Notes: generated by a model from the letters alone, not told the origin. 64,000 nucleotides of DNA from Woeseiaceae bacterium (GCA_030066655.1 JASJBE010000006.1:1-64000); one strand, 5' to 3'. Shown: positions 1 through 8,875, counted from the stretch's first letter. A program made the numbers and translations.

Positions 1-168
1 AGCCAGGGCCGTCAGCGGCAACAGCACGACCTGGGCCAGCAGCCCGAGACCGACCGCGACCGGTTGCGACAGCACACGGCGAAAGTCATCGACGCTGAGT
101 TTCAGGCCCAACGCGAACATGATGAAAGCGAGGCCCGCTGGCAGCAGGCTTGCGATGTAAGCGGTCAT
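1..168 (-). CDS. Bile acid:sodium symporter (BASS) family transporter, N-terminal 56 codons only
   Basis: Only the start of this gene is present; it runs off the left edge. The ATG at 168 overlaps the TGA of menA in an ATGA arrangement, so the two are translationally coupled. The translated start, with a first membrane segment around 'AGLAFIMFALGLKLS', is typical of BASS/SBF secondary transporters, which carry organic anions with sodium across the inner membrane. The substrate cannot be inferred from so little sequence. The family call rests on the N-terminal motif alone. Confidence 0.72.
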   Translation of the reverse strand, partial: MTAYIASLLPAGLAFIMFALGLKLSVDDFRRVLSQPVAVGLGLLAQVVLLPLTALA

Positions 169-1067
169 CGCAGCAAAGCGATCAGGAGCAGGACGCCAAT
201 GACAGCCTGGCACACAGCCGTTCTCGCCAGTTGCTGGTTCATCGCCGGACCGGCCGCCGGTTGCCAGAATGTCACGATGAGCCACGCCGACAATGGCAGA
301 GCCAGCAGCGCGATGCTGCTATGCCGCCAACCAAGCGCCGCGACGACCAATGGGTAGGGCGCGAGCATCAGCAGGGCGTATAGCCACCTGGCTGCGTCTG
401 CACCGATTCGCGCTGCCAACGTGCGGCGCCCGGCACGTGTATCAGCGTCGAGATCGCGCAGGTTGTTGACCAGCAGCACCGCCGCTGCCGGGCAGCCGAT
501 GGCGATCCCCGTCAACACCACGGCGAGGTCAGGTAGCTGCTGCGACTGCAGGTAGTAGCTGCCGGCGACAGCGATGATGCCGAAAAAACCGATAACGTAA
601 GCTTCGCCCCATGGGCCGTACGACAGAGGTCGAGGGCCGGAGGAATACGCATATCCCGCCACAAGTGACGCGAGCCCGATGGCGAGAATGAACACACCGC
701 CCACTGCCACAAGATGGATACCCGCTGCGAGCGCGAGTGCGAAACTGATGAAAGCCGCCTGCCGCACCTGGCGCACTGTCGCAAGACCCGCGCCGGTAAT
801 GCGCAGTGGACCGAGTCGGTCGGGTCCGTCGGCACCCTGCTGTCCGTCGCTCGCATCATTGAAGAGATTGGTGCCAATCTGGATCAGGATCGCGCAGGCC
901 ATCGTTGCGGTAAACGTCAGCTGATCGATGCCCGACCCCTGTGCCCAGGCCAGCGCAGCGCCGACGGCGACCGGCACAGCGGCCATCGTCAGCGTTCGAG
1001 GCCGGATACCGAGCAGCCACACACGAGGCCTCGAAATACTCTCCGATTGCGAGTTGCCCTGGGTCAT
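165..1067 (-). CDS. menA: 1,4-dihydroxy-2-naphthoate polyprenyltransferase (UbiA superfamily)
   Basis: A 300-residue integral membrane prenyltransferase that attaches the polyprenyl tail to 1,4-dihydroxy-2-naphthoate in menaquinone synthesis. Both Asp-rich metal/diphosphate motifs of UbiA enzymes are visible: N67-D71-D74 in 'NLFNDASD' and N201/N202-D205-D209 in 'NNLRDLDAD'. The following 'RAGRRTLAARIG' is characteristic of MenA rather than UbiA. The N-terminal 'GIRPRTLTMAAVPV' also fits MenA. The gene sits downstream of a TonB receptor (22 bp gap) and overlaps the BASS gene by 4 bp. No other men genes are in the window, so the pathway must be completed elsewhere. Confidence 0.88.
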   Translation of the reverse strand: MTQGNSQSESISRPRVWLLGIRPRTLTMAAVPVAVGAALAWAQGSGIDQLTFTATMACAILIQIGTNLFNDASDGQQGADGPDRLGPLRITGAGLATVRQVRQAAFISFALALAAGIHLVAVGGVFILAIGLASLVAGYAYSSGPRPLSYGPWGEAYVIGFFGIIAVAGSYYLQSQQLPDLAVVLTGIAIGCPAAAVLLVNNLRDLDADTRAGRRTLAARIGADAARWLYALLMLAPYPLVVAALGWRHSSIALLALPLSAWLIVTFWQPAAGPAMNQQLARTAVCQAVIGVLLLIALLR

Positions 1068-1088
1068 CGATGCGCCGAACGATTCCGT

Positions 1089-3533
1089 CTAGAAATCGTA
1101 GTCGAGGGTCAGGAACAGTTCCCGGCCGCGCCCATAGACCTGCTCGACGTACGACGCGGCCGTCGTGAACGCCGAGTTACCGGTGACCAGGTAGGTCTCA
1201 TCGAGCAGGTTGCGAGAGGCCAGCGACACGCGCCACCGTTCGTTCGCTGCGAGCCACTCAAGCGATGCATTCAACAGTTGCACGGGCGGCTGTCGGATCT
1301 CCGGGCTGTTGATCGCATCACTGAACTGCTCACTCTGCCATGACCAGTCCAGTCGGGTCTTCATTGCGCCTCGGCTGCCAAGGTCGATCGAGTAAGCCGC
1401 GCCTGCTGCAAGACTCCACTCCGGAGCGTTCACGAGCTGGTTGTCCAGGCGCACGCCAGAGGCCTGTGCTGAGTCCGTCAGCGTTCGATACGCAGCATCA
1501 AGGTGTCCGACGGACAGGTTGATTGCCCAGTCAGAAGTCGGCACCCACGTGAACTCGAGTTCACCGCCGCGCACCCGCGCTCGTCCTGCGTTAAAGGTCA
1601 ACGGATTGAAGGACTCTCTGACGATGATCTGCAGATCGTCATAGTCAGCGTCGAACAGCGCGAGATTCATGCGCAGACGTTCGTTTGGCGTTGCCGTCTT
1701 TAGCCCTATCTCGAGGCTGTCGACAGTCTCCGGGCGATACGTGCTCGGCCGTCGATCCGGCGTCGGCCCGACGAAGCGCTGATCGAATCCACCGCTCTTG
1801 TAGCCCGTTGAGTAGCTGACGTACGCCATTACCCGGTCACGCAGCCAATACTTGACGTCGACCGACCAGTCGGTCTTGCTGAATTCAAGCTTGCTCTGCG
1901 TGAAATCGAGAATGCGTTCGCCTGCGGCCAGCGGGCCCGTCGGAGCGAGGTAGAAGCCTTCGAGGTTTGGCCACGTCGGTGAAAAGAACCCGGGCTCTGA
2001 ACCCGCCGACGCGTCGCCCAGTGATAGCTGGTCCGGCAGATAGGCTTTGCGATCCCTGGTGTAGCGCCCGCCGACAGACACGGCCAGTCGATCGGTCACA
2101 TCGAGGGTCGTGTGCAGAAACACCGCGTAGGACTGGTTGTCGTAATAGCCGCCGCTCTGGATGGCGCCGGTCGGAAGCGTTACGTCGACGAGGTTGAACC
2201 CGGACTCGTCGTAGTAGAAGACGCCGAACAGGCCGTTCAGGCTCTGACCCCTGTTCGAGAACTCGAGTTGTACTTCCTCGCTCACCTGCTCGTGATCGTA
2301 ATCGTCGCGCGTAGCGAAGATGTTGGCCGGCGTGTTGTCTCCGTCACGGGATGACAGCATGCGAATCGAGCGGAAGCCGGTCGTCGACTTCAGGCTGAAC
2401 TGGTCGGAGATGGTCCAGTCTATCTCGACGGCTGCGCCTGCGTTGTCGAGCCTGGATGCCGTCGGGAAGCTGGCCTCAGACAGGTACGGTCCGGGGCGTG
2501 AGTCCGGGCCGTAGCAGCCCGTCGCTCCCCCGTCCGCTGCGCCCGGCGGCGGGAATGTCGGCGGTCCGCCTGCTGGCGTCCCGTCGAAACCTGGATTCAC
2601 CCCGATCGATGTGCAGCTCTCCAGCAAAGCGTTACCGAAGGTGCCGAAGGCCTGTCGATCATTCACGCCGCCCGATACCGTAGGCGCGCCGTTCTCGTCG
2701 ATCTCGGTAAAGTCGACGACCAGAAATGTCTCCAGGTCCTCGCGTGGGGTCCACGACAGCGAGCCTCGTGCTGACCAGCGGTCGCGATCGCCGGTGCGGA
2801 CGCCGTCAGAGAGTCGCTCGACGTAGCCGTCTCGGGTAATTCGACTGAGTGCAAGCCCTGCCGCACCGTTCTCCCCGAGCGGCAGGTTCGACCAGTAGGC
2901 CAGTTCCGCGAGGTTGTCGTCGCCGAGACGAACGCGCAGACGGTTGTCCGCCTGCTCCGATGTCGGTCGGCTGCTATGCACTTTGATAGCGCCGCCAATC
3001 GAGTTGCGGCCAAAAAGCGTGCCCTGGGGGCCGCGCAGCACCTCGACACGCTCGACATCGATCAGGTCGAGTACGTTGCCAATGGATCGGCCGAAGTAGA
3101 CACCGTCGATGTACAGTGCGACTCCCGGGTCGGTGACCGGCGTAAAGTCGGACTGTCCTATGCCGCGGATAAATATCTGGCCGACGGAGCTGGAGCCGGA
3201 GGAGGGCGCTGCCTTGTCGTACTGCAGATTCGGAATGGCGGAACCCAGTTGGTCGATAGAAAGGATTTGGCGGTCCTCGAGCTGGTCGCCGCTGAGTGCA
3301 CTTATCGCGATCGGGACGCTTTGCACACCCTCTTCACGTCTCCTCGCCGTCACAACGATTTCTTCGATGCCCTGCCACTCCTCGAAGCCCGTTGTCCTCC
3401 CGGACTCCGGCATCGATGTCGCATAAGCCGGCATCGTCATGATCGCGGTTGCAGCGACCAGTGCGACACATGGCAGAGACCCCGGAATCGGTCCGTAGTC
3501 CCTCCGCGCCCGTTGTTCGACGTTCTTCTTCAC
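1089..3533 (-). CDS. TonB-dependent receptor
   Basis: An 814-residue outer-membrane receptor. An N-terminal signal sequence (about residues 1-39, ending 'MPAYA') precedes a TonB box 'IEEIVVTARR' near residue 57. A plug domain follows ('VPIAISALSGDQLED', then 'VEVLRGPQGTLFGRNSIGG'). The long C-terminal half is beta-barrel-like and ends in phenylalanine ('LTLDYDF'), as barrels of this class do. It imports a siderophore, vitamin or other scarce ligand using TonB energy. The plug 'GPQGTLFGRN' is common in iron-complex and generic receptors of sphingomonads and gammaproteobacteria. The ligand is not evident. No dedicated regulator or ABC transporter adjoins it. Confidence 0.93.
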   Translation of the reverse strand: MKKNVEQRARRDYGPIPGSLPCVALVAATAIMTMPAYATSMPESGRTTGFEEWQGIEEIVVTARRREEGVQSVPIAISALSGDQLEDRQILSIDQLGSAIPNLQYDKAAPSSGSSSVGQIFIRGIGQSDFTPVTDPGVALYIDGVYFGRSIGNVLDLIDVERVEVLRGPQGTLFGRNSIGGAIKVHSSRPTSEQADNRLRVRLGDDNLAELAYWSNLPLGENGAAGLALSRITRDGYVERLSDGVRTGDRDRWSARGSLSWTPREDLETFLVVDFTEIDENGAPTVSGGVNDRQAFGTFGNALLESCTSIGVNPGFDGTPAGGPPTFPPPGAADGGATGCYGPDSRPGPYLSEASFPTASRLDNAGAAVEIDWTISDQFSLKSTTGFRSIRMLSSRDGDNTPANIFATRDDYDHEQVSEEVQLEFSNRGQSLNGLFGVFYYDESGFNLVDVTLPTGAIQSGGYYDNQSYAVFLHTTLDVTDRLAVSVGGRYTRDRKAYLPDQLSLGDASAGSEPGFFSPTWPNLEGFYLAPTGPLAAGERILDFTQSKLEFSKTDWSVDVKYWLRDRVMAYVSYSTGYKSGGFDQRFVGPTPDRRPSTYRPETVDSLEIGLKTATPNERLRMNLALFDADYDDLQIIVRESFNPLTFNAGRARVRGGELEFTWVPTSDWAINLSVGHLDAAYRTLTDSAQASGVRLDNQLVNAPEWSLAAGAAYSIDLGSRGAMKTRLDWSWQSEQFSDAINSPEIRQPPVQLLNASLEWLAANERWRVSLASRNLLDETYLVTGNSAFTTAASYVEQVYGRGRELFLTLDYDF

Positions 3534-3757
3534 GTTCCTGCCCGAATTGCAGCTGTTTCGGAAACACCAACCATACTGAACCGCGCAGCCACGTCCAGTC
3601 TCGGATACCCCCGATTCCTGCGATACACCGTCGTCAGTTTGACGATCTCCAATGAAGAAGCGGGGCTTCTGACTGACAGCGTCGGGGCTCTCGCGTGAGT
3701 GACCTCAGCTCGGTGGCCAGCGCTCGGTGACGGTATCGACGACACCGCCGAGTTGAA

Positions 3758-4699
3758 TCAGTCGCTGACGACGTAGCAGTCGAGGTCTTCCGCTACGAGC
3801 ACCGGGCCATCGTAGCTTTCCCTGACGACTGCTACGTTGTTCTCCAGCGAACGCAGGCTGCGCGCCATCAGGTGGCTCAGAACCAGTCGATCCGCATGCG
3901 ATTCTGCCGCGATCTGGCCGATCGCACTGGGCCTCGCATGCAGGCGAGTGGCGATGCCGGTCGCGCCTTCGGGTATCACGAGATGCATGACGAGCAGATC
4001 GGCGTCTCGCGCCAGCTCGACGAAGCGTGGGTCTGAGCCGTTCTGGTCGCTCGAGAACGCCACGACGACATCGCCGACCGTGACACGGAAACCGAGCGCC
4101 GGCACGATGCCGTGCGGAACGTGCAGCGCCTGCACGTGCAGCTGAGTGGCCGAATCGCGGTACACGCTTGTGAAATCAGGCTCCCCGGTATCCGCAACCT
4201 CTTTGGGCACGAGTTGGACAAGGCCGGCACTGCCGTCGCGGTAACCTGACAGATAGGCATAAGCACCACGCCCCGGCTCCAGCAGGGCGTCAAGGTAGGC
4301 CACCAGGCCCGGAAACGGACCGTCGCCGGACGGGCCCGCAACCGTTAGCTCGCGCTCGCGTCCGGAGAAGAAGCCGGACTTGAGCAGCGCCGGGAAATCG
4401 GCAGAGTGGTCTGTGTGGAAATGGCTCAGGCCGATGAAGTCGATATCTTCGAAGCGCGCGCGAGCCTCGCCGAAACGCAGAAACGTACCGGCACCCGCAT
4501 CGATCATCACCCGGGACTTGCCGTCGACCCACACGATGTAGCCTGAAGACGCACGCCCGTCATCGGCGATCGGACCGCCGGAGCCAAGCACCTGCAAAGC
4601 GACGCCGGATGCCGGTGGACACTGGTCGGCAGCCATCGATGCCGTGGCCAGGAAGGCCCAGGCGAATACACCAACCAGGATTCTGACAGTTCTGTGCAT
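3758..4699 (-). CDS. Exported metallo-beta-lactamase-fold hydrolase
   Basis: A 313-residue protein with a signal peptide (residues 1-23, 'FLATASMAA'). The metal-binding signature H93-x-H95-x-D97-H98 appears in 'LSHFHTDHSA'. Further candidate ligands are the His in 'HVPHGIVPALG', the Asp in 'SSDQNG' and the His in 'LSHLMA'. This pattern and the length resemble the RNase Z/arylsulfatase-type branch of the MBL fold, but the signal peptide argues for a periplasmic hydrolase and not a tRNA enzyme. The start is supported by AGGAG about 9 bases upstream. It is a single gene in a minus-strand run. The substrate is unknown. Confidence 0.87.
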   Translation of the reverse strand: MHRTVRILVGVFAWAFLATASMAADQCPPASGVALQVLGSGGPIADDGRASSGYIVWVDGKSRVMIDAGAGTFLRFGEARARFEDIDFIGLSHFHTDHSADFPALLKSGFFSGRERELTVAGPSGDGPFPGLVAYLDALLEPGRGAYAYLSGYRDGSAGLVQLVPKEVADTGEPDFTSVYRDSATQLHVQALHVPHGIVPALGFRVTVGDVVVAFSSDQNGSDPRFVELARDADLLVMHLVIPEGATGIATRLHARPSAIGQIAAESHADRLVLSHLMARSLRSLENNVAVVRESYDGPVLVAEDLDCYVVSD

Positions 4700-4835
4700 C
4701 GACGTGGTCTCCTGTTCAAAAACGCGGCCGAATCGTTGGCGCGACGGCTGTGAGCTTTCTCGGCACGCGCGCTTGGAATCGTGCAGGCGATGCCAGTCAT
4801 CTCTCCAGCTGCTTGCTCGAAGAGCGGGCAGCTTG

Positions 4836-4906
4836 CGCGGGCGAACGGAATCGAACCGTCATCTTTGGCTTGGGAAGCTGATGTTCTATCTTTGAACTAC
4901 AGCCGC
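4836..4906 (-). tRNA. Degenerate tRNA-Gly (anticodon CCC), probably a pseudo-tRNA
   Basis: Read on the minus strand, 71 nt align without gaps to the tRNA-Gly(CCC) layout: a 7-bp acceptor, GTTC/GAAC D stem, loop TTCCCAA with anticodon CCC, and T arm GACGG-TTCGATT-CCGTT. Decay is visible. The anticodon stem TCAGC/GCCAA has two mismatches, the acceptor has a C-C mismatch, the D loop AAAGATA lacks the usual GG, and no CCA follows (CAA instead). The T arm is intact. I read it as a recently decayed tRNA or an integration-site remnant; a weakly functional tRNA cannot be excluded. Confidence 0.6.
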
Positions 4907-5676
4907 TTATCTGTAGTTTTCCCCACGATTCTACAGTCTCCAATAGTCTGGATCGACCGTCCCATGGTAGAGGAACGGTGACGAGTGCGATCGATCGGAG
5001 GGTGGAGACTAAACCGAGATTGTTCTTCGTATACGTCGTTAAACTTGGCAGGATTTCCCCAGCTAACAGGGATACGTCGCGAATTCGTATGCCAAAACCA
5101 GATTTGACCGTTGAATCGCTGAAAAAAGAAGCGAACAGTTTTGCCGTTGCCGTTGCCGTTGCCGAGTCACGATGATCGCAGGGCGTTCATTTCGCCAACT
5201 TCCGTGTCACACCAGGGCAGCGCGCCCCGCTATGTCCGTTAGTTATTCTTTCAGATATCACGACGGTCAGGAGAATCCGCCGAAGACCCTGCGTGGCATC
5301 GTGGTAGGGGTGTTCCCGGAATCATCAGTCATGAAGTAAGGCTACAAATGAGCATACTCAGAAAGGCCAATGGACTCAGTTGGTTACCTCGGCGGGATCT
5401 AACTCGTTGAATCGGGTGGTCACAGAACCATGGCAATCAAGCGCTTATTCGAGTGCCCAATTCAGCGACTCCGATCGGGAAGCTGATGCCCTAGCATTGA
5501 ACGGACACCGCACAGTCGTGCTTGCTACAGTGAACTCGGCTGAATAGAAGGTGACCACTGGCGGGCCGGAACGCTGCCGCAAGCAATACCATGGCGGCAG
5601 CAATTCGAGAGGTCCGAGCGCTCAGCGTCGACTAGCCGGCAATACCGCGCATTGATTCGCGACACGGAGGCAACCC
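4907..5676. other. AT-richer gene desert with decayed fragments
   Basis: About 770 bp with lower GC than either flank and no convincing gene. Two short open stretches can be seen. One starts at 5089 (ATG) and gives 'MPKPDLTVESLKKEA...' before an in-frame GCCGTT repeat (about 5148-5166) and a stop at 5174-5176; it has the look of a truncated gene start. The other is a 35-codon ORF, 5232-5339. Neither has a recognised product. With the two tRNA-Gly-like relics at its edges, the stretch looks like the residue of an old insertion. The last 100 bases lead into the DUF502 gene. Confidence 0.45.
5477..5511 (-). pseudogene. Second tRNA-Gly(CCC)-like 5' half, highly decayed
   Basis: Minus-strand bases 5511-5477 match the 5' half of a tRNA-Gly(CCC): GCGG start, GTTCAATG D-arm, then CATCAGCTTCCC up to the anticodon. 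They align without gaps to the degenerate tRNA at 4906-4872 (26 of 35 identical, including a perfect 12-mer). The 3' half is not recognisable. Same orientation, 605 bp apart. Confidence 0.4.
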
Positions 5677-6279
5677 ATGAAGAAAGTACTCGAATTCATC
5701 AGAACGACGGCGATCGGCGGGCTGCTTGTGATCATACCGGTGACGATTGTCGCATTCGTTCTCGTACAGTTGTACGTGCGCATTGTCGGCTTTGTTGGCT
5801 CGTTCGTCGATGCACTGCCCATCGATCTGAGGAGCGATGCAATCCTCATAGCTCTGCTGACGATATTGACCCTCGTGGCCGTCTGTTTCCTCACTGGGCT
5901 GCTCGTTCAGACGCAGCTCGGCGACGCAATACGGAGCTGGGCCAAACGAAACATCGCGGATCGAATTCCGATGTACAACGCGCTCACGAGCCTGACCCGG
6001 CGCGTTGCCGGCATCGATGAGGGACAGTTTGCGCCGGTGGAGGTCGACCTGTTCGGTTCTGAGACCCGCACCCTCGGCTTTCTGATCGAGGCATTGCCGG
6101 ACGACCGCTGCGCGGTCTTCGTGCCGTCGGCACCCCTTGTCACCGCCGGCCAGTTGTATGTCGTGCCATCATCAAGAGTACAGACGATTGAGGCGTCGAT
6201 GTCCGACGCAATGACTGTCGTTACGCAATGGGGCGTCGATGCGCGAACGCTTTACGGCAACAGGTCCGGCGACGCCTGA
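5677..6279 (+). CDS. DUF502 family inner-membrane protein
   Basis: A 200-residue protein of the DUF502 family. Two N-terminal membrane segments (about residues 10-32 and 52-76) surround a short loop. A soluble C-terminal domain then has the family's typical features: 'IPMYNALTSLTRRVAG', and later 'VFVPSAPLVTAGQLYVVPSSRV'. DUF502 proteins are widespread in bacteria and plants (COV-like) and lack a firm biochemical role. The ATG at 5677 has GGAGGCAACCC upstream as RBS. It stands alone between the decayed region and the VOC lipoprotein. Confidence 0.85.
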   Translation: MKKVLEFIRTTAIGGLLVIIPVTIVAFVLVQLYVRIVGFVGSFVDALPIDLRSDAILIALLTILTLVAVCFLTGLLVQTQLGDAIRSWAKRNIADRIPMYNALTSLTRRVAGIDEGQFAPVEVDLFGSETRTLGFLIEALPDDRCAVFVPSAPLVTAGQLYVVPSSRVQTIEASMSDAMTVVTQWGVDARTLYGNRSGDA

Positions 6280-6395
6280 GCGACCGGATGCCGGCCGGCG
6301 CATTAGTCTCCCTGCGTTACAACAACACTGAGCTCGGGATGAGCGCCGGATCATGCACGACTAGCATCCGCTTGGAAATACGGTACGATGGGCGC

Positions 6396-7283
6396 ATGCA
6401 CAAGATATCCGGACTTCTCGCCGCGACCCTGCTGTTCGTCGGCTGCGCCGCCGTCACACTCGACCTCCCTTCGATAACCGATGAACCCACCGGCATTCGC
6501 AGCGACGGCCGCGTCGTCTGGCGCGATCTCATTACAACCACGCCGGCCGAGTCTCGTCGCTTCTATGGCGAGCTCTTCGGCTGGACGTTCCATGCACCGG
6601 GCGTCGCCCTCGGTTTCGGTGGCGACGAGAGTTACATGCTGATCCGCCACGAGGGTCGGTTGATCGGCGGGATGCTGGACGGGAACACGCTCGAGGCGGA
6701 AGAGGAAGTGTCGCAATGGATCACTGTCATCTCGGTGGACGATATTGCCGCGGCGGTTTCGACGGCGCGTCAACAGGGCGGCGAGATCCTCACCGAACCT
6801 ACGTATTTGCCGAGCCGCGGCACGCTGGCCGTATTGCGCGACCATGAAGGCGCGCTGTTTGCGATGATCGAGACGCGTGACGGCGACCCCGAACAGTTCA
6901 GCCCCGAATTCGGGGACTTCCTCTGGGACGAAGTCTGGAGCGGCAATGTGACCGAGTCCGCCGAGTTCTACCAGAGCGTCGTGGGATACAGTGCTGCTTC
7001 GCCCGATGCTGCCGGACTGGAATACGAATACCGCGTCATGAGCAGCGCGGGCGAACCGCGCGCCGGCATCATGCGGAATCCGTTTAAGGAACTGCAACCC
7101 GTCTGGATCAATTACCTGCGAGTAGCCGACCCCGAAGCGGTCGCATCGAAAGTCGAAGCGCTGGGCGGGCAAGTGATCGTCCCTGCCCAGCCACGCGATA
7201 TCGGCGGCAGCGTCGCGCTCGTCGCCGGCCCGTCGGGCGCCGGCATCGCCCTGCAATCCTGGTCAGAGGAGTCCAGTGAATGA
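6396..7283 (+). CDS. VOC (glyoxalase/bleomycin-resistance) superfamily lipoprotein
   Basis: A 295-residue protein. I place the start at ATG 6396 because it opens directly with a lipoprotein signal ending in lipobox 'FVGC' (Cys17); the frame is open further upstream but non-coding in character. Two VOC modules follow: about residues 38-155 ('WRDLITTTPAESRRFYGELFGW') and 165-290 ('WDEVWSGNVTESAEFYQSVVGY'). Tandem VOC domains of this type bind small molecules or metal, but membrane-anchored versions are uncommon and no substrate is evident. It overlaps the next small lipoprotein gene by 4 bp (ATGA). Confidence 0.82.
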   Translation: MHKISGLLAATLLFVGCAAVTLDLPSITDEPTGIRSDGRVVWRDLITTTPAESRRFYGELFGWTFHAPGVALGFGGDESYMLIRHEGRLIGGMLDGNTLEAEEEVSQWITVISVDDIAAAVSTARQQGGEILTEPTYLPSRGTLAVLRDHEGALFAMIETRDGDPEQFSPEFGDFLWDEVWSGNVTESAEFYQSVVGYSAASPDAAGLEYEYRVMSSAGEPRAGIMRNPFKELQPVWINYLRVADPEAVASKVEALGGQVIVPAQPRDIGGSVALVAGPSGAGIALQSWSEESSE

Positions 7284-7480
7284 CCATCACCCGCATTACC
7301 GCCGCGTGTAGCAGGTACCTGCGCACGATCGCAATCACGCTGACCTGTCTCCTGCTCGCATCCTGCGAGCCGCCCCAGGTCTACGGCAGCATTGGCTACA
7401 GTACATTCGACAGAGGCTTCGGCGTCTTAGCCGGCAGCGGCCTCGGCATGGACGTCAGGATCGGCGGCCGCATACTCTGA
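7280..7480 (+). CDS. Small lipoprotein
   Basis: A 66-residue protein with a lipoprotein signal, lipobox 'LLASC' (Cys29), and a short glycine-rich tail ('YGSIGYSTFDRG', 'LGMDVRIGGRIL'). The start ATG overlaps the stop of the VOC lipoprotein gene (ATGA), which supports real translation and a shared operon. The tail resembles the end of small outer-membrane lipoproteins of unknown role. A weak hairpin at 7503-7519 lies downstream. Confidence 0.6.
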   Translation: MTITRITAACSRYLRTIAITLTCLLLASCEPPQVYGSIGYSTFDRGFGVLAGSGLGMDVRIGGRIL

Positions 7481-7685
7481 GTCAGATGTAAATCGAATCC
7501 TCCTTCCCGGCATGGGAAGCCAAGTTAGAAACCACTATACGACGCCCGCTGTCGTTACTGGACCGCGGGTCTCCTGACGGTAAGCCCTCACTTCTCGGCT
7601 AGCCAAAGAAAGAAGCTCATCAGCGCTCGGTGAACGGCCGTCGTCGACAAATGGAACACCTGCCGGATCGTTGCAGGACTCCAGG

Positions 7686-8738
7686 CTAGCGGGTGGTGGA
7701 ACTCGCGCTCTGGTGCCGCGCCATTCGGCGAGGACGGGGCCTCCGCCGAGGTTCGAGGTGCGAAGCGAATTGCTCGGTGCAGCGGTGCCAGCTGTACGAT
7801 CGGGCATTGCGAATGCAGGACTTGGGATTCAACGTGATCGCTGTTGCGCAGGCGTGCCGAAGCTTTTCGTTCAGCGAGCCGGTAATTCCGTCGTCGACCA
7901 CGTCAATCGGCCCCGGGACCGGAAAGGCTGCAACGGGCAAGCCACAGGCCATCGCCTCCAGCATGACAATTCCGAACGTGTCTGTCTTGCTTGGGAAAAC
8001 AAAGACGTCTGCGCCTGCCAGGAAAGACGCGAGTGTCTGACCAAACTGGTAGCCGACGAAATGCGCGTCGGGGTATTGCTTGCTCAAGCGCTCAAGATCC
8101 GGGCCATCGCCGACAATGACCTTGCTGCCGGGCAGATCCAGTTCGAGGAACGCCTCGATGTTTTTTTCTACAGAGACGCGGCCGACATTAATCCAGACGG
8201 GTCGCGGCAGGTCGTAAACGAGCGGCTTTGTCGGGTTGAATACACTAGTGTCTACACCGCGCGACCAGGTGACGAGGTTGTTGAAGCCTCGCTCCTCGAG
8301 TACGCGCCTGATGTTCTCTGTCGGTACAAGCGTTCGCTGAGCACGACGGTGGAACCGGCGCAACAGTGCCGCTGTCCAGCGAATGGGGACAGGCGTCCGC
8401 GCTCGTACGTATTCCGGGTATTGCGTGTGGTACGCCGTAGTAAACGGCAGTCCTTTTCTGATCGCGTACTTCCGCACAGCCAGCCCTATCGTGCCCTCGG
8501 TAGCAATGTGAATGCAGTCCGGCCTGAATGCCTCGATTTCTCGTTTGACGCGGCGGTAAGGAAACAGCACCAATCGAATCTCGGGATAGGTCGGGCACGG
8601 AAAGGAGCGCCGCCCTTCCGGCGTGATCATGAGCACCGTATGCCCCTGTGCGATGAGTTCATCGCGAGTCTGGGTCAATGTGGTGACAACACCATTGACC
8701 TGCGGAGCCCACGCGTCTGTGCCTATCAGAATTCTCAT
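7686..8738 (-). CDS. GT4-family glycosyltransferase (GT-B fold)
   Basis: A 350-residue cytoplasmic glycosyltransferase. It shows the N-terminal 'GTDAWAPQVNGVVTTL' loop that binds acceptors in alpha-mannosyltransferase/SqdX-like GT4 enzymes. It also has 'VGRVSVEKNIEAFL', the nucleotide-sugar site 'GDGPDLERL', and the EX7E motif in 'DTFGIVMLEAMACGLPV'. Likely product: a glycolipid or glycosylated lipid head group. The last ~24 residues are Arg/Pro-rich and unlike the family, so the natural end may have been altered by a frameshift. It is divergent from a PAP2 phosphatase gene 138 bp away, a pairing that suggests lipid head-group metabolism. Confidence 0.87.
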   Translation of the reverse strand: MRILIGTDAWAPQVNGVVTTLTQTRDELIAQGHTVLMITPEGRRSFPCPTYPEIRLVLFPYRRVKREIEAFRPDCIHIATEGTIGLAVRKYAIRKGLPFTTAYHTQYPEYVRARTPVPIRWTAALLRRFHRRAQRTLVPTENIRRVLEERGFNNLVTWSRGVDTSVFNPTKPLVYDLPRPVWINVGRVSVEKNIEAFLELDLPGSKVIVGDGPDLERLSKQYPDAHFVGYQFGQTLASFLAGADVFVFPSKTDTFGIVMLEAMACGLPVAAFPVPGPIDVVDDGITGSLNEKLRHACATAITLNPKSCIRNARSYSWHRCTEQFASHLEPRRRPRPRRMARHQSASSTTR

Positions 8739-8875
8739 CGCGCAATTTTCGACAGGCTCTGTGAACGACGGGTTAACGGTTTGTGACAGTCCTCTTACAG
8801 CGTGCCGTCAATATTCAACGTTCGTTCACAGAAACGTAATTCCCGCGTCGCGAATCCTGTTGATCATGCGTATCC

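Noticed and set aside
6228-6395. Longer N-terminus of the VOC lipoprotein
   Set aside because: The extra 56 residues are Arg-rich, and overlap the end of the DUF502 gene; a lipoprotein signal begins exactly at 6396.
7503-7519. Terminator after the small lipoprotein gene
   Set aside because: Only a 6-bp stem with no T-run; too weak to call.
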